From Acanthaster planci (Eukaryota > Echinodermata > Asteroidea > Valvatida > Acanthasteridae): a stretch of DNA of 64,000 bases. The stretch lies in assembly GCF_001949145.1 (NCBI RefSeq), contig NW_019091566.1, positions 161,825 through 225,824 on the forward strand, written 5' to 3'. The translations under genes were made by a program, and so were the position numbers. Positions 44,970 through 55,629 of this stretch are shown here, piece by piece. Each line of letters starts with the position of its first letter. The stretch's first letter is position 1. The notes beneath the pieces are model-generated. The model saw nothing but the letters and a program-made list of their open reading frames with translations, had not been told where the DNA came from and made no database searches.

Positions 44970-45359
44970 TTACTCCATGTACAAAATTTCTTGGACACTC
45001 GCTACGCTCGCTTTTGTTGCCAGCTTTGCTTCTGGTTCTTTTAGTTGATAGGGCTTCTTTTTAAAGTGCAAAAATAGCATGATTCCCCCGAGAACTAACC
45101 CTCCTAGGATCAAATACTGGTTGTCTTTAAAATTATGAAACACGTCCGCGTAAACTTTACTTTCACTAGGTTCACTTGGTTCACTCGTCATTTTAGCTAG
45201 CTGTTGTTTCATCTTTTTGTTTTGCTCTGCCAGGCGTTTTCCCTGCTCCTTGCGTTTCGGATTTTTAATTTTAGTTACTGTCTGTACTGGAGTCTTTATC
45301 GGACTCGGTGTTGGTGTTATCATTGTCATCAATGTAGTCGGTCTTTCTTCCGTTGACAT
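44970..45359 (-). CDS. Polinton-region single-pass membrane protein, 129 codons
   Basis: An intact ATG-to-stop frame. Residues 1-45 are Thr/Pro-rich then basic (KIKNPKRKEQGKRLAEQNKK). The middle carries DVFHNFKDN, and a clear transmembrane helix follows (YLILGGLVLGGIMLFLHF, about residues 83-100), then a basic KKK stop-transfer and a short tail. DVFHNFKDN is identical to a nine-residue piece of the adjacent major capsid gene; the underlying 27 bases (45120-45146 versus 48644-48670) differ at two positions, both synonymous. The helix position suggests a small virion or host-membrane protein. Not assigned to a named family. Confidence 0.6.
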   Translation of the reverse strand: MSTEERPTTLMTMITPTPSPIKTPVQTVTKIKNPKRKEQGKRLAEQNKKMKQQLAKMTSEPSEPSESKVYADVFHNFKDNQYLILGGLVLGGIMLFLHFKKKPYQLKEPEAKLATKASVASVQEILYME

Positions 45360-45456
45360 CTTTTATATTACTACGATTTATAATAAGAGAACTTTTGTTA
45401 AACTCCAAATGTTTACAGGGGCGAAACGTACACGCCGTACTCGTATCAGAGTTCGC

Positions 45457-45849
45457 TTAAAAAAGTCCCATGGTTTGACTAATGATAGGGTTGTCGTATA
45501 AGTCCATAGTTAGCACTTCTTCATACGTTAAATTAACGTTGAATCCCAAAAAATCTATAGGAGTAGCAATTCCGAGTAAACGCGCGTATAAACTGCGAAT
45601 TGAGTGACCCAAGGTTTTCACAATTTCACGGCCAAATTTGACTTCGTATAATTGAAACAATTTTTCCTGTTCTGCCGGATTCAAAGATTTGATTTCTTTT
45701 ACGGAACATTCTTTACCTAAATATTTTTTGGATTCACCAGAGGCTACGATTGAGCCGAGACGATCGTTGATGTTGGCCTTTGATTCTGTGGTTTCATTTT
45801 TTGTGTCTCTGAGGATGTTTCTGATGTCGTTTATCAGGTAGTTTAGTTT
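45457..45849 (-). pseudogene. Conserved Polinton hypothetical protein, start lost
   Basis: An open minus-strand frame (about 128 codons) with DIRNILRDTKNE, a KYLGKECSVKEIKSLNPAEQ block and KFGREIVKTLGHSIRSLYAR, ending in PIISQTMGLF. I associate the KYLGK…YExxFG…KTLG pattern with a Polinton minor protein, but its function is not known to me. No in-frame ATG exists before the upstream stop, and its 5' end overlaps the preceding gene by several bases, so the start is lost or non-canonical. It shows no internal stop. Confidence 0.55.
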
Positions 45850-46388
45850 TTGTTTTCAGCTAGCTTATCCGACTTTCTCTTGTGGTTGCAACTCAAGCAG
45901 CAGAGTACGCAGTTAGACTTGATGTGGCCTAAAGAATTGTTTAACCTTTCAATAGTACCTAGGTCAGATTTATGCTCTATAAATTGCATTTTAACTTTAC
46001 AGTCATCGTAATAACAGTACATGTAATCCTCAATTAACCCACGGCAAAAGTCTGTGTCTATACATTGATCGGGATCTAATCTGTTATATTTCTTATCACT
46101 TCAGCGGCATTGTCTAAGCCACTCTCTAATTGTTACTTCTATGGGATCGCTACAAATTCTACACTGATACTTCAACCGCCTATGTATACAAATTCCAACG
46201 CCGTCACACTTTCTACACAGACTCTTCTGTCTACTGTGAGGACAAGAATGTTATTTGCACTTGTGTTTGTTTGTTTTGTGTTTTTTGATGCATTGATTAC
46301 AATCAAGATTAATGCTGCCATTTGATCTAACTCTGAAATTGGTAAGGTCTTTTGCAGTCTCACAAATTTTGCAAACTTTATTTTCCAT
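45843..46388 (-). pseudogene. Zinc-binding HNH/endonuclease VII-type protein, two in-frame stops
   Basis: One reading frame of 182 codons from an ATG at 46386-46388. It has CxxC pairs typical of zinc ribbons (CKICET…, DCNQCIKKH, CPHSRQKSLCRKCDGVGICI, YQCRICSD), then about residue 155 onwards GTIERLNNSLGHIKSNCVL and CCLSCNHKRKSDK. The last block is the recombination-endonuclease-VII-like HNH signature (short I-E-R-x-N/D-x-S-xGH…N…C…CN). Internal stops TAA (about 46238) and TGA (about 46103) break it without shifting frame. Such nucleases resolve branched DNA in phages. In a Polinton, a DNA-processing role during replication or packaging is inferred from its place beside the packaging ATPase. 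Confidence 0.72.
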
Positions 46389-46441
46389 CTTTATTATTTA
46401 AATAATATTATTTATATTCATTTTAAAGTTTTTTATCATAT

Positions 46442-47082
46442 TTATTGAACTCGATAATTTACAAGCTGTTCATTATTTAAAATCAGTTTACTAAATTTTA
46501 CGTCCCTCAGATGTCGCTTCAACTGATCTCTTTCTTCGTCAGGTACTACATCATTCTCGGTTAAACACTGGTCAAAGCTGTTCTGATCCTTACAATGGAA
46601 TAAAGCAGTCGTATTTTCTCTATAGTCTTTGAGCACCGAGTCGTATTTCTCACTCAATAATCAACACAAATGCAAATAATGCCGGCCATTAAACGCCATT
46701 TTGCTGAAGGCACATGTACTGTTATTCTTTGATTTCTTCCTGTACTTGATAAACTGATCAGCAGCGCAGTCGTCTATGATAAACAAGGTACATTGTATGT
46801 ATACCATCAAGCACTTTCTGATAAAGTTCAATTACTTTGTTTAGCTCTAGCTTTTCACGATCCAGGTCACATAAATAGACATCATCGGTGTAGATCCATA
46901 GCCGCTCCACATACATGACATAAGTTTTATTTTTAGACAGCGTTTCAACAAATTATTACGACTGCCTCAAAAGTAAATTTATACTCTGTTTCTAATAGGT
47001 CTAATATCCACTGTGTCTTCCCACTGCCTGTTTTACCCACAATCAAGGCGCAGTATGGCTTCCTGTACATGTTTGCACTCAT
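46442..47082 (-). pseudogene. Polinton FtsK/A32-type packaging ATPase
   Basis: Starts at an ATG (47080-47082) and soon gives the Walker A motif VGKTGSGKTQWILDLL (residues about 15-30). A stop TGA lies at 46945-46947, followed by another and a frame change. The Walker B strand then reads TLFIIDDCAA, followed by the sensor-like KKSKNNSTCAFSKMAFNGRH. The last 71 codons (46442-46657) are open and charged. A32-type ATPases pump DNA into capsids of Polintons and large DNA viruses. Length (about 213 codons) suits the family. The lesions make this copy non-functional. Confidence 0.85.
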
Positions 47083-47113
47083 TTTAAATTAAACCCGTTT
47101 TTTTAAACTAGAT

Positions 47114-48988
47114 TTATTTAGCTAGATTTAGTACTTTTTTAATAAACCAAGCTTTTAAATTCCCGTCCTCCACCGTCAATTGCGCATCCATTACCAAAAA
47201 GACATACATCATCAAAGGCCCCGCTGTTTCTGCCTGCCTTTCCATCTGTATCGATGTATCACCGCCGCCGCCAAGCGGTCTACCCAATCCATGCGCAGAA
47301 TTGTAGTCTGAACTTCTAAAATCAAGCCAGAGCCCGTACTTATCTTTCAAGTAATCAGCCATGTCTACTCCGGTCAAGTTTAAGTCTTTGGTAACCGCTT
47401 AAGCCGATTCAGTTTCAGAGTCACCAAAGTACTTTTTGATTTCGTTCCAATGCTGATATTCGATAAGTCCCTGACAATACAGTTGATTTGGCTTGCCTTT
47501 GACCGTGACTGACTTTCTTGNNNNNNNNNNNNNNNNNNNNNNNNNNNNNNNNNNNNNNNNNNNNNNNNNNNNNNNNNNNNNNNNNNNNNNNNNNNNNNNN
47601 NNNNNNNNNNNNNNNNNNNNNNNNNNNNNNNNNNNNNNNNNNNNNNNNNNNNNNNNNNNNNNNNNNNNNNNNNNNNNNNNNNNNNNNNNNNNNNNNNNNN
47701 NNNNNNNNNNNNNNNNNNNNNNNNNNNNNNNNNNNNNNNNNNNNNNNNNNNNNNNNNNNNNNNNNNNNNNNNNNNNNNNNNNNNNNNNNNNNNNNNNNNN
47801 NNNNNNNNNNNNNNNNNNNNNNNNNNNNNNNNNNNNNNNNNNNNNNNNNNNNNNNNNNNNNNNNNNNNNNNNNNNNNNNNNNNNNNNNNNNNNNNNNNNN
47901 NNNNNNNNNNNNNNNNNNNNNNNNNNNNNNNNNNNNNNNNNNNNNNNNNNNNNNNNNNNNNNNNNNNNNNNNNNNNNNNNNNNNNNNNNNNNNNNNNNNN
48001 NNNNNNNNNNNNNNNNNNNNNNNNNNNNNNNNNNNNNNNNNNNNNNNNNNNNNNNNNNNNNNNNNNNNNNNNNNNNNNNNNNNNNNNNNNNNNNNNNNNN
48101 NNNNNNNTAGTCGTTGTTGCGTGTGGGTTGTAAAATCGCTGGGGGTTCTTTACATTCAGATCTTTGAACATAATCAAGACGCCTTTCAAACTCTTAATCT
48201 TCTGATCGATATTAATGTTCCGTAATGTATCCGACTTATTTACCGCTTGTTTCTTCCCCAATTGTATCCTGTCAAATAAATAATATACCAGACCTATATG
48301 TTTTTGCCGGATACTCGTTGCCAAATCTCGATTGGTGATGACGTCGTATTCTAAAGTCAGGTCCGAGATCGAATATTCCACTGATGTATCTGTCGAGTTA
48401 ACTACGTTGTTGTAGCCGTTGAAAGTCAGTTGGTACGTCAAAGGCTCTTTTAACACCAACGGATAAAACGGTCCGTGATCTGTCAACATCTGCGTGTCTA
48501 ACTGAATCGCGTATCTGTTTCCAAAGGCGTCGGCTATGGCTTTATCTTTGCCGTTGTTTGCGGCTTCATTTTTGTCACCTGCCCCGAGTCGTAACTTTTA
48601 AGGTCAAAGTAAGCCATATTTTAGCATGCGACAGAGGCAACCTGTTGTCCTTAAAATTATGAAACACATCTGGGTCGTGGTAACTCACAATTTTATTGCT
48701 TTGTAAGTTGATGTCTATTTCCGAGATCAGATTTCTCGCCACGTTGTTAAACACAGTTCGATTATCGTCTGATGCTCCGTCTAAATCGAGTTTGAAAGCC
48801 AGTTTCGCGGTGCCGGGTATGATTACGTCGTTAATGCCTAAGGCGGGGAATTTTACGGTCAATGTTTGGTGTGCTGCTGTGGTGCTCGGATTGTGTGTAA
48901 TGGTTACTTCGCGTCTCTTGCCTTTGATCGCGCGAGGCACTTTGAGTCTGCGACTCGGGTGTAGTTTTTTAGTGTATTGTTGAGACAT
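47114..48988 (-). pseudogene. Polinton major capsid protein (double jelly-roll, hexon-like)
   Basis: The span corresponds to about 625 codons, the usual size. N-terminus (48988 on): TVKFPALGINDVIIPGTAKL, DVFHNFKDN near residue 110. A frameshift near 48600 follows, then DKAIADAFGNRYAIQL, LTYQLTFNGYNNVV, and SDTLRNINIDQKIKSLKGVL ending at FYNPH just before the gap. After the gap: NQLYCQGLIEYQHWNEIKKY, an in-frame stop at 47399-47401, then DYLKDKYGLWLDFRSS and the C-terminal YVFLVMDAQLTV. These are conserved landmarks of Polinton/adintovirus capsids. It forms the shell in virion-making relatives. One frameshift, one stop and 587 N prevent a full reading. Confidence 0.9.
47521..48107. other. Assembly gap (587 N) inside the capsid gene
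   Basis: Only N. Frames running across it are artefacts, and the number of N may not equal the true distance. Confidence 1.
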
Positions 48989-49049
48989 TTTCTTAATATA
49001 TAATATTCTTAACTATACGATTCTTAATTTAAATGAAAATCTTAAACAG

Positions 49050-49402
49050 GAAGGAAAACGCAATTAACGATACACCCACCGCAAGGAACATTTCTTCCTA
49101 TTCCATTAATTTATTTCGCTTACAAAATGTTTCAGATTCCATTTCAGCTAAAAAATTTTGAAATTTGAACTTTGAACTAATACGCTCTTGTTTCATGCAT
49201 TCGTTTAAAAAAATCTAACATATGCACACGATTTTGCTCCCAAGATTCTTTCGCCTGCGCCAGTTGTTTTAACGAGAGGTCCTAACGTTTACGTTCTTCG
49301 TCTACTTCACTTTTTGCCAAACTACTAAACAAAAAATTTGACACCCCTAAATGCCAGAGGGTTTACTATAGCTCCTCCTACCATCACTAAAGTGCTAGCC
49401 AT
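49050..49402 (-). pseudogene. Small Polinton protein with membrane segment and charged helix
   Basis: The ATG at 49400-49402 starts MASTLVMVGGAIVNPLAF and stops soon after. A neighbouring frame continues FSSLAKSEVDEERKR, then DLSLKQLAQAKESWEQNRVH and LDFFKRMHE. A short hydrophobic N-terminus followed by a long charged helix, placed between integrase and capsid, matches a small Polinton gene type I know without a defined function. At least two lesions. It is divergent from the integrase, with 45 A/T-rich bases between the two ATGs. Confidence 0.5.
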
Positions 49403-49447
49403 TTTATTTTAAAGTAAATTTATTTAAAAAAACTTTAAATTTAAAAA
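49403..49447. promoter_or_regulatory. A/T-rich divergent intergenic region of the Polinton
   Basis: These 45 bases are almost entirely A and T and contain TTTAAA-type strings. They lie between two divergent start codons. Similar A/T-rich text lies upstream of the ATPase and nuclease genes. A shared promoter is inferred from position and composition only. Confidence 0.35.
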
Positions 49448-50489
49448 ATGGAAGAAAAGAAAGGAAACCAAGGAAAGGACCAAGAATTTTCAAAGTTGTT
49501 TTACAGCCCACAAGGGTACTGGAAAGGTGAAAGCGCCGTCGACCATTTACATGAAAAGACCGGTGCAGACAAGTCAAGTATTAAAAACTGGTTAAAAAAG
49601 CAGGCTATTTGGCAAATTTATTTACCTGCCCCTAATTACATGCCGAGACCTACAATGTTACAAACTGACTTTGTCAAACCAAACGAAGTGCATTAGTTAG
49701 ATATTTTATACTTGCCCTGGGATCGAGTGAATCGTAAAACTTTTAAATATGCCTTAACCGTAGTAGACGTGGGTTCTAGGTATGAAGAAGCAGAACCTTT
49801 GACCAGTAAAACCGCCGATCAAGCGTTAGAAGCCGTGAAACTAATTTATAAAAGATCGCCTCTGACTTGGCCCAAGTTAATTAACGTAGACTCGGGGTCA
49901 GAATTTAAAGGCGAGTGTAAAAAGACGTTTGTTAAGAAAGGCGTATCAGTACAAGTGGGAGAGCGGGGCGTACATAGGTCGCAGGGGATTGTAGAAAGGT
50001 TTAACTGTACTTAAGCTGAAAGGTTATTCGGTCATCATTACGTGCATGAAATGTTAAATGTAGGCGTTCGTAACGTAGAATGGGTGAAATGCTTGCCTCA
50101 AGTAATAAAATAGCTAAACGAGGAAAAACATGTTTAATCGACAAAGAGCCTGCAGAAGCTGTCAAATTAGACCGAGTGAAACAAACACCTGCGGCACCCC
50201 TAGAGCGAGCAAGAGAGAACTTCCTCCAGAAGGTTTAGTGCAATACCTTTATTACCCGGGTGAGCGGGAAGGCGGAACCGTCAAAAGGGTAACAGATTGC
50301 GTTTGATCCATAGACGTTTACCAAGTACAGAAACGTACCAGTCAATTTAAACGGTTCCCTAGTAAAAACAGGGGCAAAAGGGTAAGAACGGGGCCTACAT
50401 TGTACTATCTGTTAAACGGGCCAAATAGAAGTTTTGTCAAAGAAGAACTTGAAGTTGTACCCGAGGACACCGAATTACTGCCCTCTTGA
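49448..50489 (+). pseudogene. Polinton retroviral-type (rve, DDE) integrase
   Basis: Starts at an ATG with SKLFYSPQGYWKGESAVDHL, an N-terminal helical region. KQAIWQIYLPAPNYMPRPTM leads to the DDE core. Catalytic Asp 1 lies in the LDILYLP block just after an in-frame TAG (49693-49695), Asp 2 in NVDSGSEFKGE, and Glu in GIVERFN. Stops TAA (50012-50014) and TAG (about 50111) follow, then frame changes near 50125 and 50210. The C-terminal SH3/chromo-like part reads LVQYLYYPGEREGGTVKRVT and SFVKEELEVVPEDTELLPS. Such integrases insert Polinton DNA with short target duplications. All three acidic residues remain, but at least three stops disable it. It ends 15 bases from the convergent PolB-2. Confidence 0.92.
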
Positions 50490-50503
50490 TTAGTTAGATA
50501 ATT

Positions 50504-53500
50504 TTAACTGGTTAAATAATGTCCGTAAGCTAACGTATCTATGCCGTTTGGTAATATATAGCACTTTGTGTCTAGCGGTGAAAGACTTAATTTATTTTGC
50601 GACACAGTGAATATTTGATGTTTATCTGATCTAAATAACTGCTGTTTATTAAAATGTTGCACCCGTTCAAATAGGCAGCTTTTATACCCTTCATGCGACA
50701 ACCGTTTCTTGGTTACGACTTTAGTGACGCCTTTCGCCTTCTTTAAATTTTGATCTTTCGTTAAAATTGAATACAATTTAGGCCAAACGACTTCCGAAAT
50801 GACCTTATTTCCGAATTCATCTTTCATCTTGCCAATGACTTTTTTGTTTTGGGGGTCGTAAAGTTTATGGTCGGGTGGGTAATTGCTAAAGTTGAATAAG
50901 TTGTTCTTCTTACTCAAGTATCCGTTCAAATCGTCAGTTTGAATGAATGTGAACTAACAGAGAATTGGTGTCCATGTAAAGTAAATTTATTTTATTGCCG
51001 AAATTAGTGTTCAGCTCGTTGTAGTAAAAATCGTACATTAGAGTTTTAGACAAGTTTAGCATACTCACACCGCAGTAAATGGGCTTGTTTAAATTGTATT
51101 TTACGCGAAACATTTCCATGAATGAGAGGTCGCACTCTTTAAAAGGCGTAGTGGATTTGTAATTCGGTGTAAAGGTCAATTTTTTTATATTTGGTAGTAT
51201 CCTGAACGTCTTTTAATAAATAGCCGTTGATTTGGGATCTGAAATTTTCCATTGTTTTGCCAAAGACTGAGTTGTTCATCAATTTGAAGAAGTCTTTCTC
51301 AAAATCAGACTTGGCTAATTTGCGCAATTCGGTGTTTTTATCGATGTAATTTTTCATCCAGGGAGCTTGTGTAAGTGACGTGACGCAGTGCACCTCTTTT
51401 AACTAGAGACCAATTTCTAAATACTTCTGCAACGTTCGGTAATGAACCACGTATTTATTTTTTATGCCTACAGTTGCTATGAGTTTGTCTACAGAAGTTA
51501 CTTGCTCACCTTTGTTGATCAGGTTCTTTTTGTAGTCTGAGAACCATTCATTGGGAACTACTAAGTTCTCAGGTGCCAGTGGGAAGTCGTTGTGTAATGA
51601 ATGAAGGTCTTGCGGATAGTCCAAAGTGACTTCAAGCATGTATCCCTGTGAGTCATTTGGCGGAAGTTTAGAAATGAAATCAGCAGTAAACTTGCTTAAG
51701 TCTTTGGCCCACTGGAACTCACCCACTGGTAACGATTGACTCATGGCACAGCCGTACAAATTGTTAGCATCCAGGTAAAGAATGTGCGATTCTGGCTTAT
51801 TTGGATCGTAGTCTGGTAAGCTCGAATTATTGCCTTGACATAACGCTTTGTGCCCACGCTCAAGATACTGCCTCTTTTAGCCCTTTCAAAGGATAAGTGC
51901 TGGTCTATGTCTGTCAGTAGTTCTAATTTGATGCCCGAGTGCTTTAACAGAGCGTCCCACGATAGGCCCGGTGAAGTGTAATAGTTAGCCGGGTCAAGGC
52001 CGGAGTTCTGTTTACAGACTTTGCAGAAGTTTTCAAATGTGCCCGCTAGTAACAGTATTTCTGTTTGTACATATAGGTCGTGGTAGTCTCCCAGATTTTT
52101 GCAGTTGAACGCTTGCCATACTTTTTGGGCTCTTACGTGCTCTTTTTCTATTACGGTGGACTGTCTCAAAGAGCTATAAAACGCATCTCTTGGTGGTATG
52201 CTCGTCTCTTGGAATCGATATATTTGTAAGGGTAAATCCCCATTTCTAATAGCATACCCGTGTTTTCTGGAAATCTTTCTTGGAGTAAGTTGAAATCGTC
52301 AGGCGAACAATTTTTAACCAGTCGATCTAGTGAAGCCGCCATGAAATGAAATGAGTCTAGGAACCTAAGTTGACCAAATGAAAAAAAATGTAATTTTCAG
52401 TGTTTTGGGCGATTAATTTGATTTCCTTGCCGTTAAACTCGCGAGCGCCCTGCATAATTATTAAAATGTGCATCGTATTTTTCCAAAATGTGCAAAATCA
52501 CTGGGACAGGTGTCTGATTCAGGACGACTCTTAGCTTGAGATTACAGTTTGCATGCGCGGGGCCTCTGTACTTGCCCGTCACGTGACAGTGATTCCTGAA
52601 CCTATTAATGGACTTTGTGCACGTCACCGATTTCAATTTTCGTAAATTTTGTGTAATTCGCGTGACCATTTTAGTGGCTTTGGATTTTCAAATGTTTCGT
52701 TGATCATGTCTACTTCCCGGAAAGAGACCTGACAAAATCACCCGCTGTGTCTTGACCTCTGTACTTCTTTTGGCTCGTGCATTTGCCATCGCATCTCACT
52801 ACTGCGTATGAATAGCCGCACGGCTTGTGGATCTGAGTTTTGACCGTGTTTGATGAAGTCGGTGGAAGGCGCTCTAAAACAGTTTCAAAATCTGCATAAA
52901 TTATAAATGGTGCATCTTGCTTATTTTTGTAATTTTCAAATTGTAATATGGTTTTACCTTTGGCGGGTAATTCGACTTTACATGCCACTGGGTCTAATCC
53001 CTGACAATCTATTTTGTGCCTGCTTAACTTTTCTTCCGTTTGACTTATTTTCATGTATTTTAACTTTTGGATTAACTTCTATTTGACTTTTGACGTTATC
53101 TGAATATAACTTTAAAGCTGCTCTCAGTGCCCATTGGATGCACTGCTGGTCTTTGGTTTGAATGTTAATGATTGCTTTCTTATCCGCCAATTGTTTAGGC
53201 AGTGGAATATACGTGGTGCCTACCGGATTATACCTAACCACGTTAATGTAAAAGGCGTCAACTTTATAAAAAAACTATTCTGATCCGCATTGCATATGAG
53301 CCTCCACGTCCTTGATCGGTTTCTGCCTCTGTTCCTTGAGTGCTGTCACCAGGTCGGCTTTACTTACAACTACTGTATTTTGACCCGGGAAGGTAAACAT
53401 GCCAAAGTCAGTTTGGTTGGGTTTTCCAATCTAAACTGCACTTTTAGAGCCGTTTGTAATTTATAAGAGCCAATTTCTCTCAATTCATGTAATGCTTTCT

Positions 53501-53917
53501 TTTCGATGAAAGTCTTGTAAAAATCAAAAAAGTGTACGAGATCGTATTCAAAAAAGCTGGGTATTAGCTCCCACTTGCAATAATTACCCTAAAAGTGCCT
53601 CACTTTTCTAATGTAAGCTTCTGCAATTTCTTCGGGCTGGGTGTAAGCTTTAATCCCTTTGATGAGACCTTGCTTTAGGACTCTGCCCTTGTATGTAAAT
53701 GGGATATTGTTCTCTTGGACCGTTTTTAACAGCTGGCGATGTGACTGGCGCGGGAGGTGTCTGAATTGCTTTTGGTTCGTTCGTATGGCTTGAACGAGTT
53801 CGGGCTGAGTGTGGAATTTTCGCTTGGGTGCCGGTAATGGAATGTTGTACTGCTTGACAAAATCTGCACAAAACGTCTTCTTGAATCGATTAAAAGTCTT
53901 GATTTGGAACGGTTCAT
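50504..53917 (-). pseudogene. Polinton B-family DNA polymerase, second copy (PolB-2)
   Basis: Minus-strand gene about 3.4 kb long. Segments from the N-terminal side: 53917-53245 (weak, with CADFVKQYNIPLPAPKRKF and SFFEYDLVHFFDF), 53241-53050, 53054-52710 with RHKIDC and Exo I motif IIYADFETVLE, 52669-52433 with HVTGKYRGPAHANCNLKLR, 52169-51741 (DIDQHLSFERAKRGS), motif A DANNLYGCAMSQ (51771-51751), motif B KLMNNSVFGKTMEN (about 51290-51247), motif C as LLYMDTNSLL (about 50985-50950) and a C-terminal thumb to 50504. Motif C normally ends DTDS; here the second Asp is Asn. Many frameshifts. The N-terminal domain lacks the NDLAINxFG block seen in PolB-1, suggesting an internal deletion near 53060. 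Confidence 0.9.
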
Positions 53918-55617
53918 GTCTCTGTTTATATATAGGTTTTTAAATTTTTTTCATTTTTTCTCAAAGCTCTGGCGGTTATGTTCATCATTAATTATTTTTA
54001 TAGATCTCCGAAAAAATCTCACTTTTTCTCAAAGCTTCAGTGCAGAGAGAATTTTCCCGGGAAGTAGGAGCCACGAGTCCAGGCCAGGCAAGCCGAGACT
54101 TGTAGTGGTTGGGAAAACGGGGGAAATTGCCTTTTTTGTTCGAGAGTCGAAGTTGTTTGTGTGGACGAGTGACGTGTATAAGTGGTAAAAGCGCTGGGGT
54201 TAAAGGCCGAAGTTGTTTGTGCGGACGAGTGGTTTAGGTCTGTGCGGGTCGGTGCACGTCGTGAGTTGTTTATGCCGGGGTCAAAGGTTAAGGCAGGTGA
54301 AGTGGGAAGCCCCGGCGCGGGCAGTGAAGCGCAGAAGCAGAGTGGAAAAGGGGGCTGATCCGGAGCTGTCCTTTACCTACAACTACTTGATCTCTTGTCC
54401 ATGTGTGTACTATTTTCGATGTTCTTGAATTTAATTCGAGGTGGTACTTGCTCGTGTTTAGAATATATTGAAGCGAGTGTGTGTCCACAAACTTTCCTGC
54501 CGCTGCACAAGTTTTTTTGCCTGCTGGCCCTCTGGACATGCTGGATGCATCACGCACAAGTCACACGTGAAATGCGGACATTGTTAGCCAGTTTGCCATC
54601 GTAACATCTTGACTAGCATTGTGCATTGTGGTGTGAATTGTCCGTAAATGTTAAGAATTATCGACTGCAGAAATTTTTACGTTGATTCAGACAAGTTTTG
54701 TCACTTTTTGTGGCAATATTGATAATTTTTTTCCATTCCTGTCAGTCAGTCATCACAAAAAAATAACCTGAAACTTTCGAAGCTCTTCGGATCATATTTT
54801 TTGACAGGCATACTTTTTTGTCATTCGGTCTTTGCTTTGTTTTGACTGGTTATGTGTACGTTCAGTTGTGCTTTTCATACACTTTTTTCACGAAGTTCTG
54901 TGTGACACGGCAGTTAGCTTTGCGTGAAAATGAGATGTACATGTACATGTAGGGCTTATCCGATATATGTAACTGGAGCTTGTTTGGGGTGGGCTTGATG
55001 GGCAGGTCATGTACAGATATAAGATCATCATCGTGATAACAGTTTAAACTACACTAAGACGTGACTTGTAACCTGTAACCTGCTGTATTTTTGTAAAACT
55101 ACTGGAATCCCCCTTCCATCCCACTTTTCATCCCACTGGGATGGCATTTTCCTGGTGGGATAGACGTATCCCACCGGTATCTCACCGGGATCCCACTTTC
55201 ATCATAGTCATTTTTTCTTACCAATTAAACCAAGCCTTAACTTTCAGTTGCCCCAGAGCAGTGACAGGGTCATTATGTTAATGAATGGCAAGGTAACTAG
55301 AAACCACTACTGTTTGAACAGATCTCAATTCATGTACCGTGTGATGTGAGCTGAGAGACCTATAAATCAAGGCACTCTTCATGTTTAAGCCAGATTGCAT
55401 GATGCCTTTTGATTACTAAAAGATAGATTTTCTGGAGGTTGCATGCCATCTCTGAGTTTTTTCAAGCCCACTCCATGCATATAATCATATAAGTGATTAT
55501 TAATTTTGAGGTCAGTTTGATGGCAATTGTTTTTACGAGATTACTAAACGATGCCTTGTGATGCCAATTTAAGGTCTCGTGGTCCGAAAAAAATCTATAA
55601 AAAGTCCATTGGGCAAC
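53918..55617. other. Right flank of the Polinton block, no gene recognised
   Basis: Immediately after PolB-2 ttttttctcaaagct occurs twice (about 53955 and 54025), possibly close to the Polinton end, but no inverted partner was found on the left. Later sequence includes a G/C-richer stretch (54210-54360) and an inverted-repeat-rich piece near 55130-55195 (gggatccc, ggtggga). No coding evidence. Confidence 0.45.
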
Positions 55618-55629
55618 TGGATAATCATT

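Noticed and set aside
45217-45501. Plus-strand hydrophobic frame of 94 codons
   Set aside because: Mostly antisense to the 129-codon membrane protein; its hydrophobicity comes from the reverse of Lys-rich codons.
46110-46325. Plus-strand 71-codon frame
   Set aside because: It is antisense to the zinc/HNH-type gene, whose motifs are clear on the minus strand.
47493-48225. Plus-strand open frames of 205 and 235 codons
   Set aside because: They cross the 587-N gap and lie opposite the capsid gene.
52578-52587. GTCACGTGAC as another array-type E-box
   Set aside because: It lies in PolB-2 coding sequence, encoding part of a conserved His/Cys block, and has no relation to the tandem monomers.
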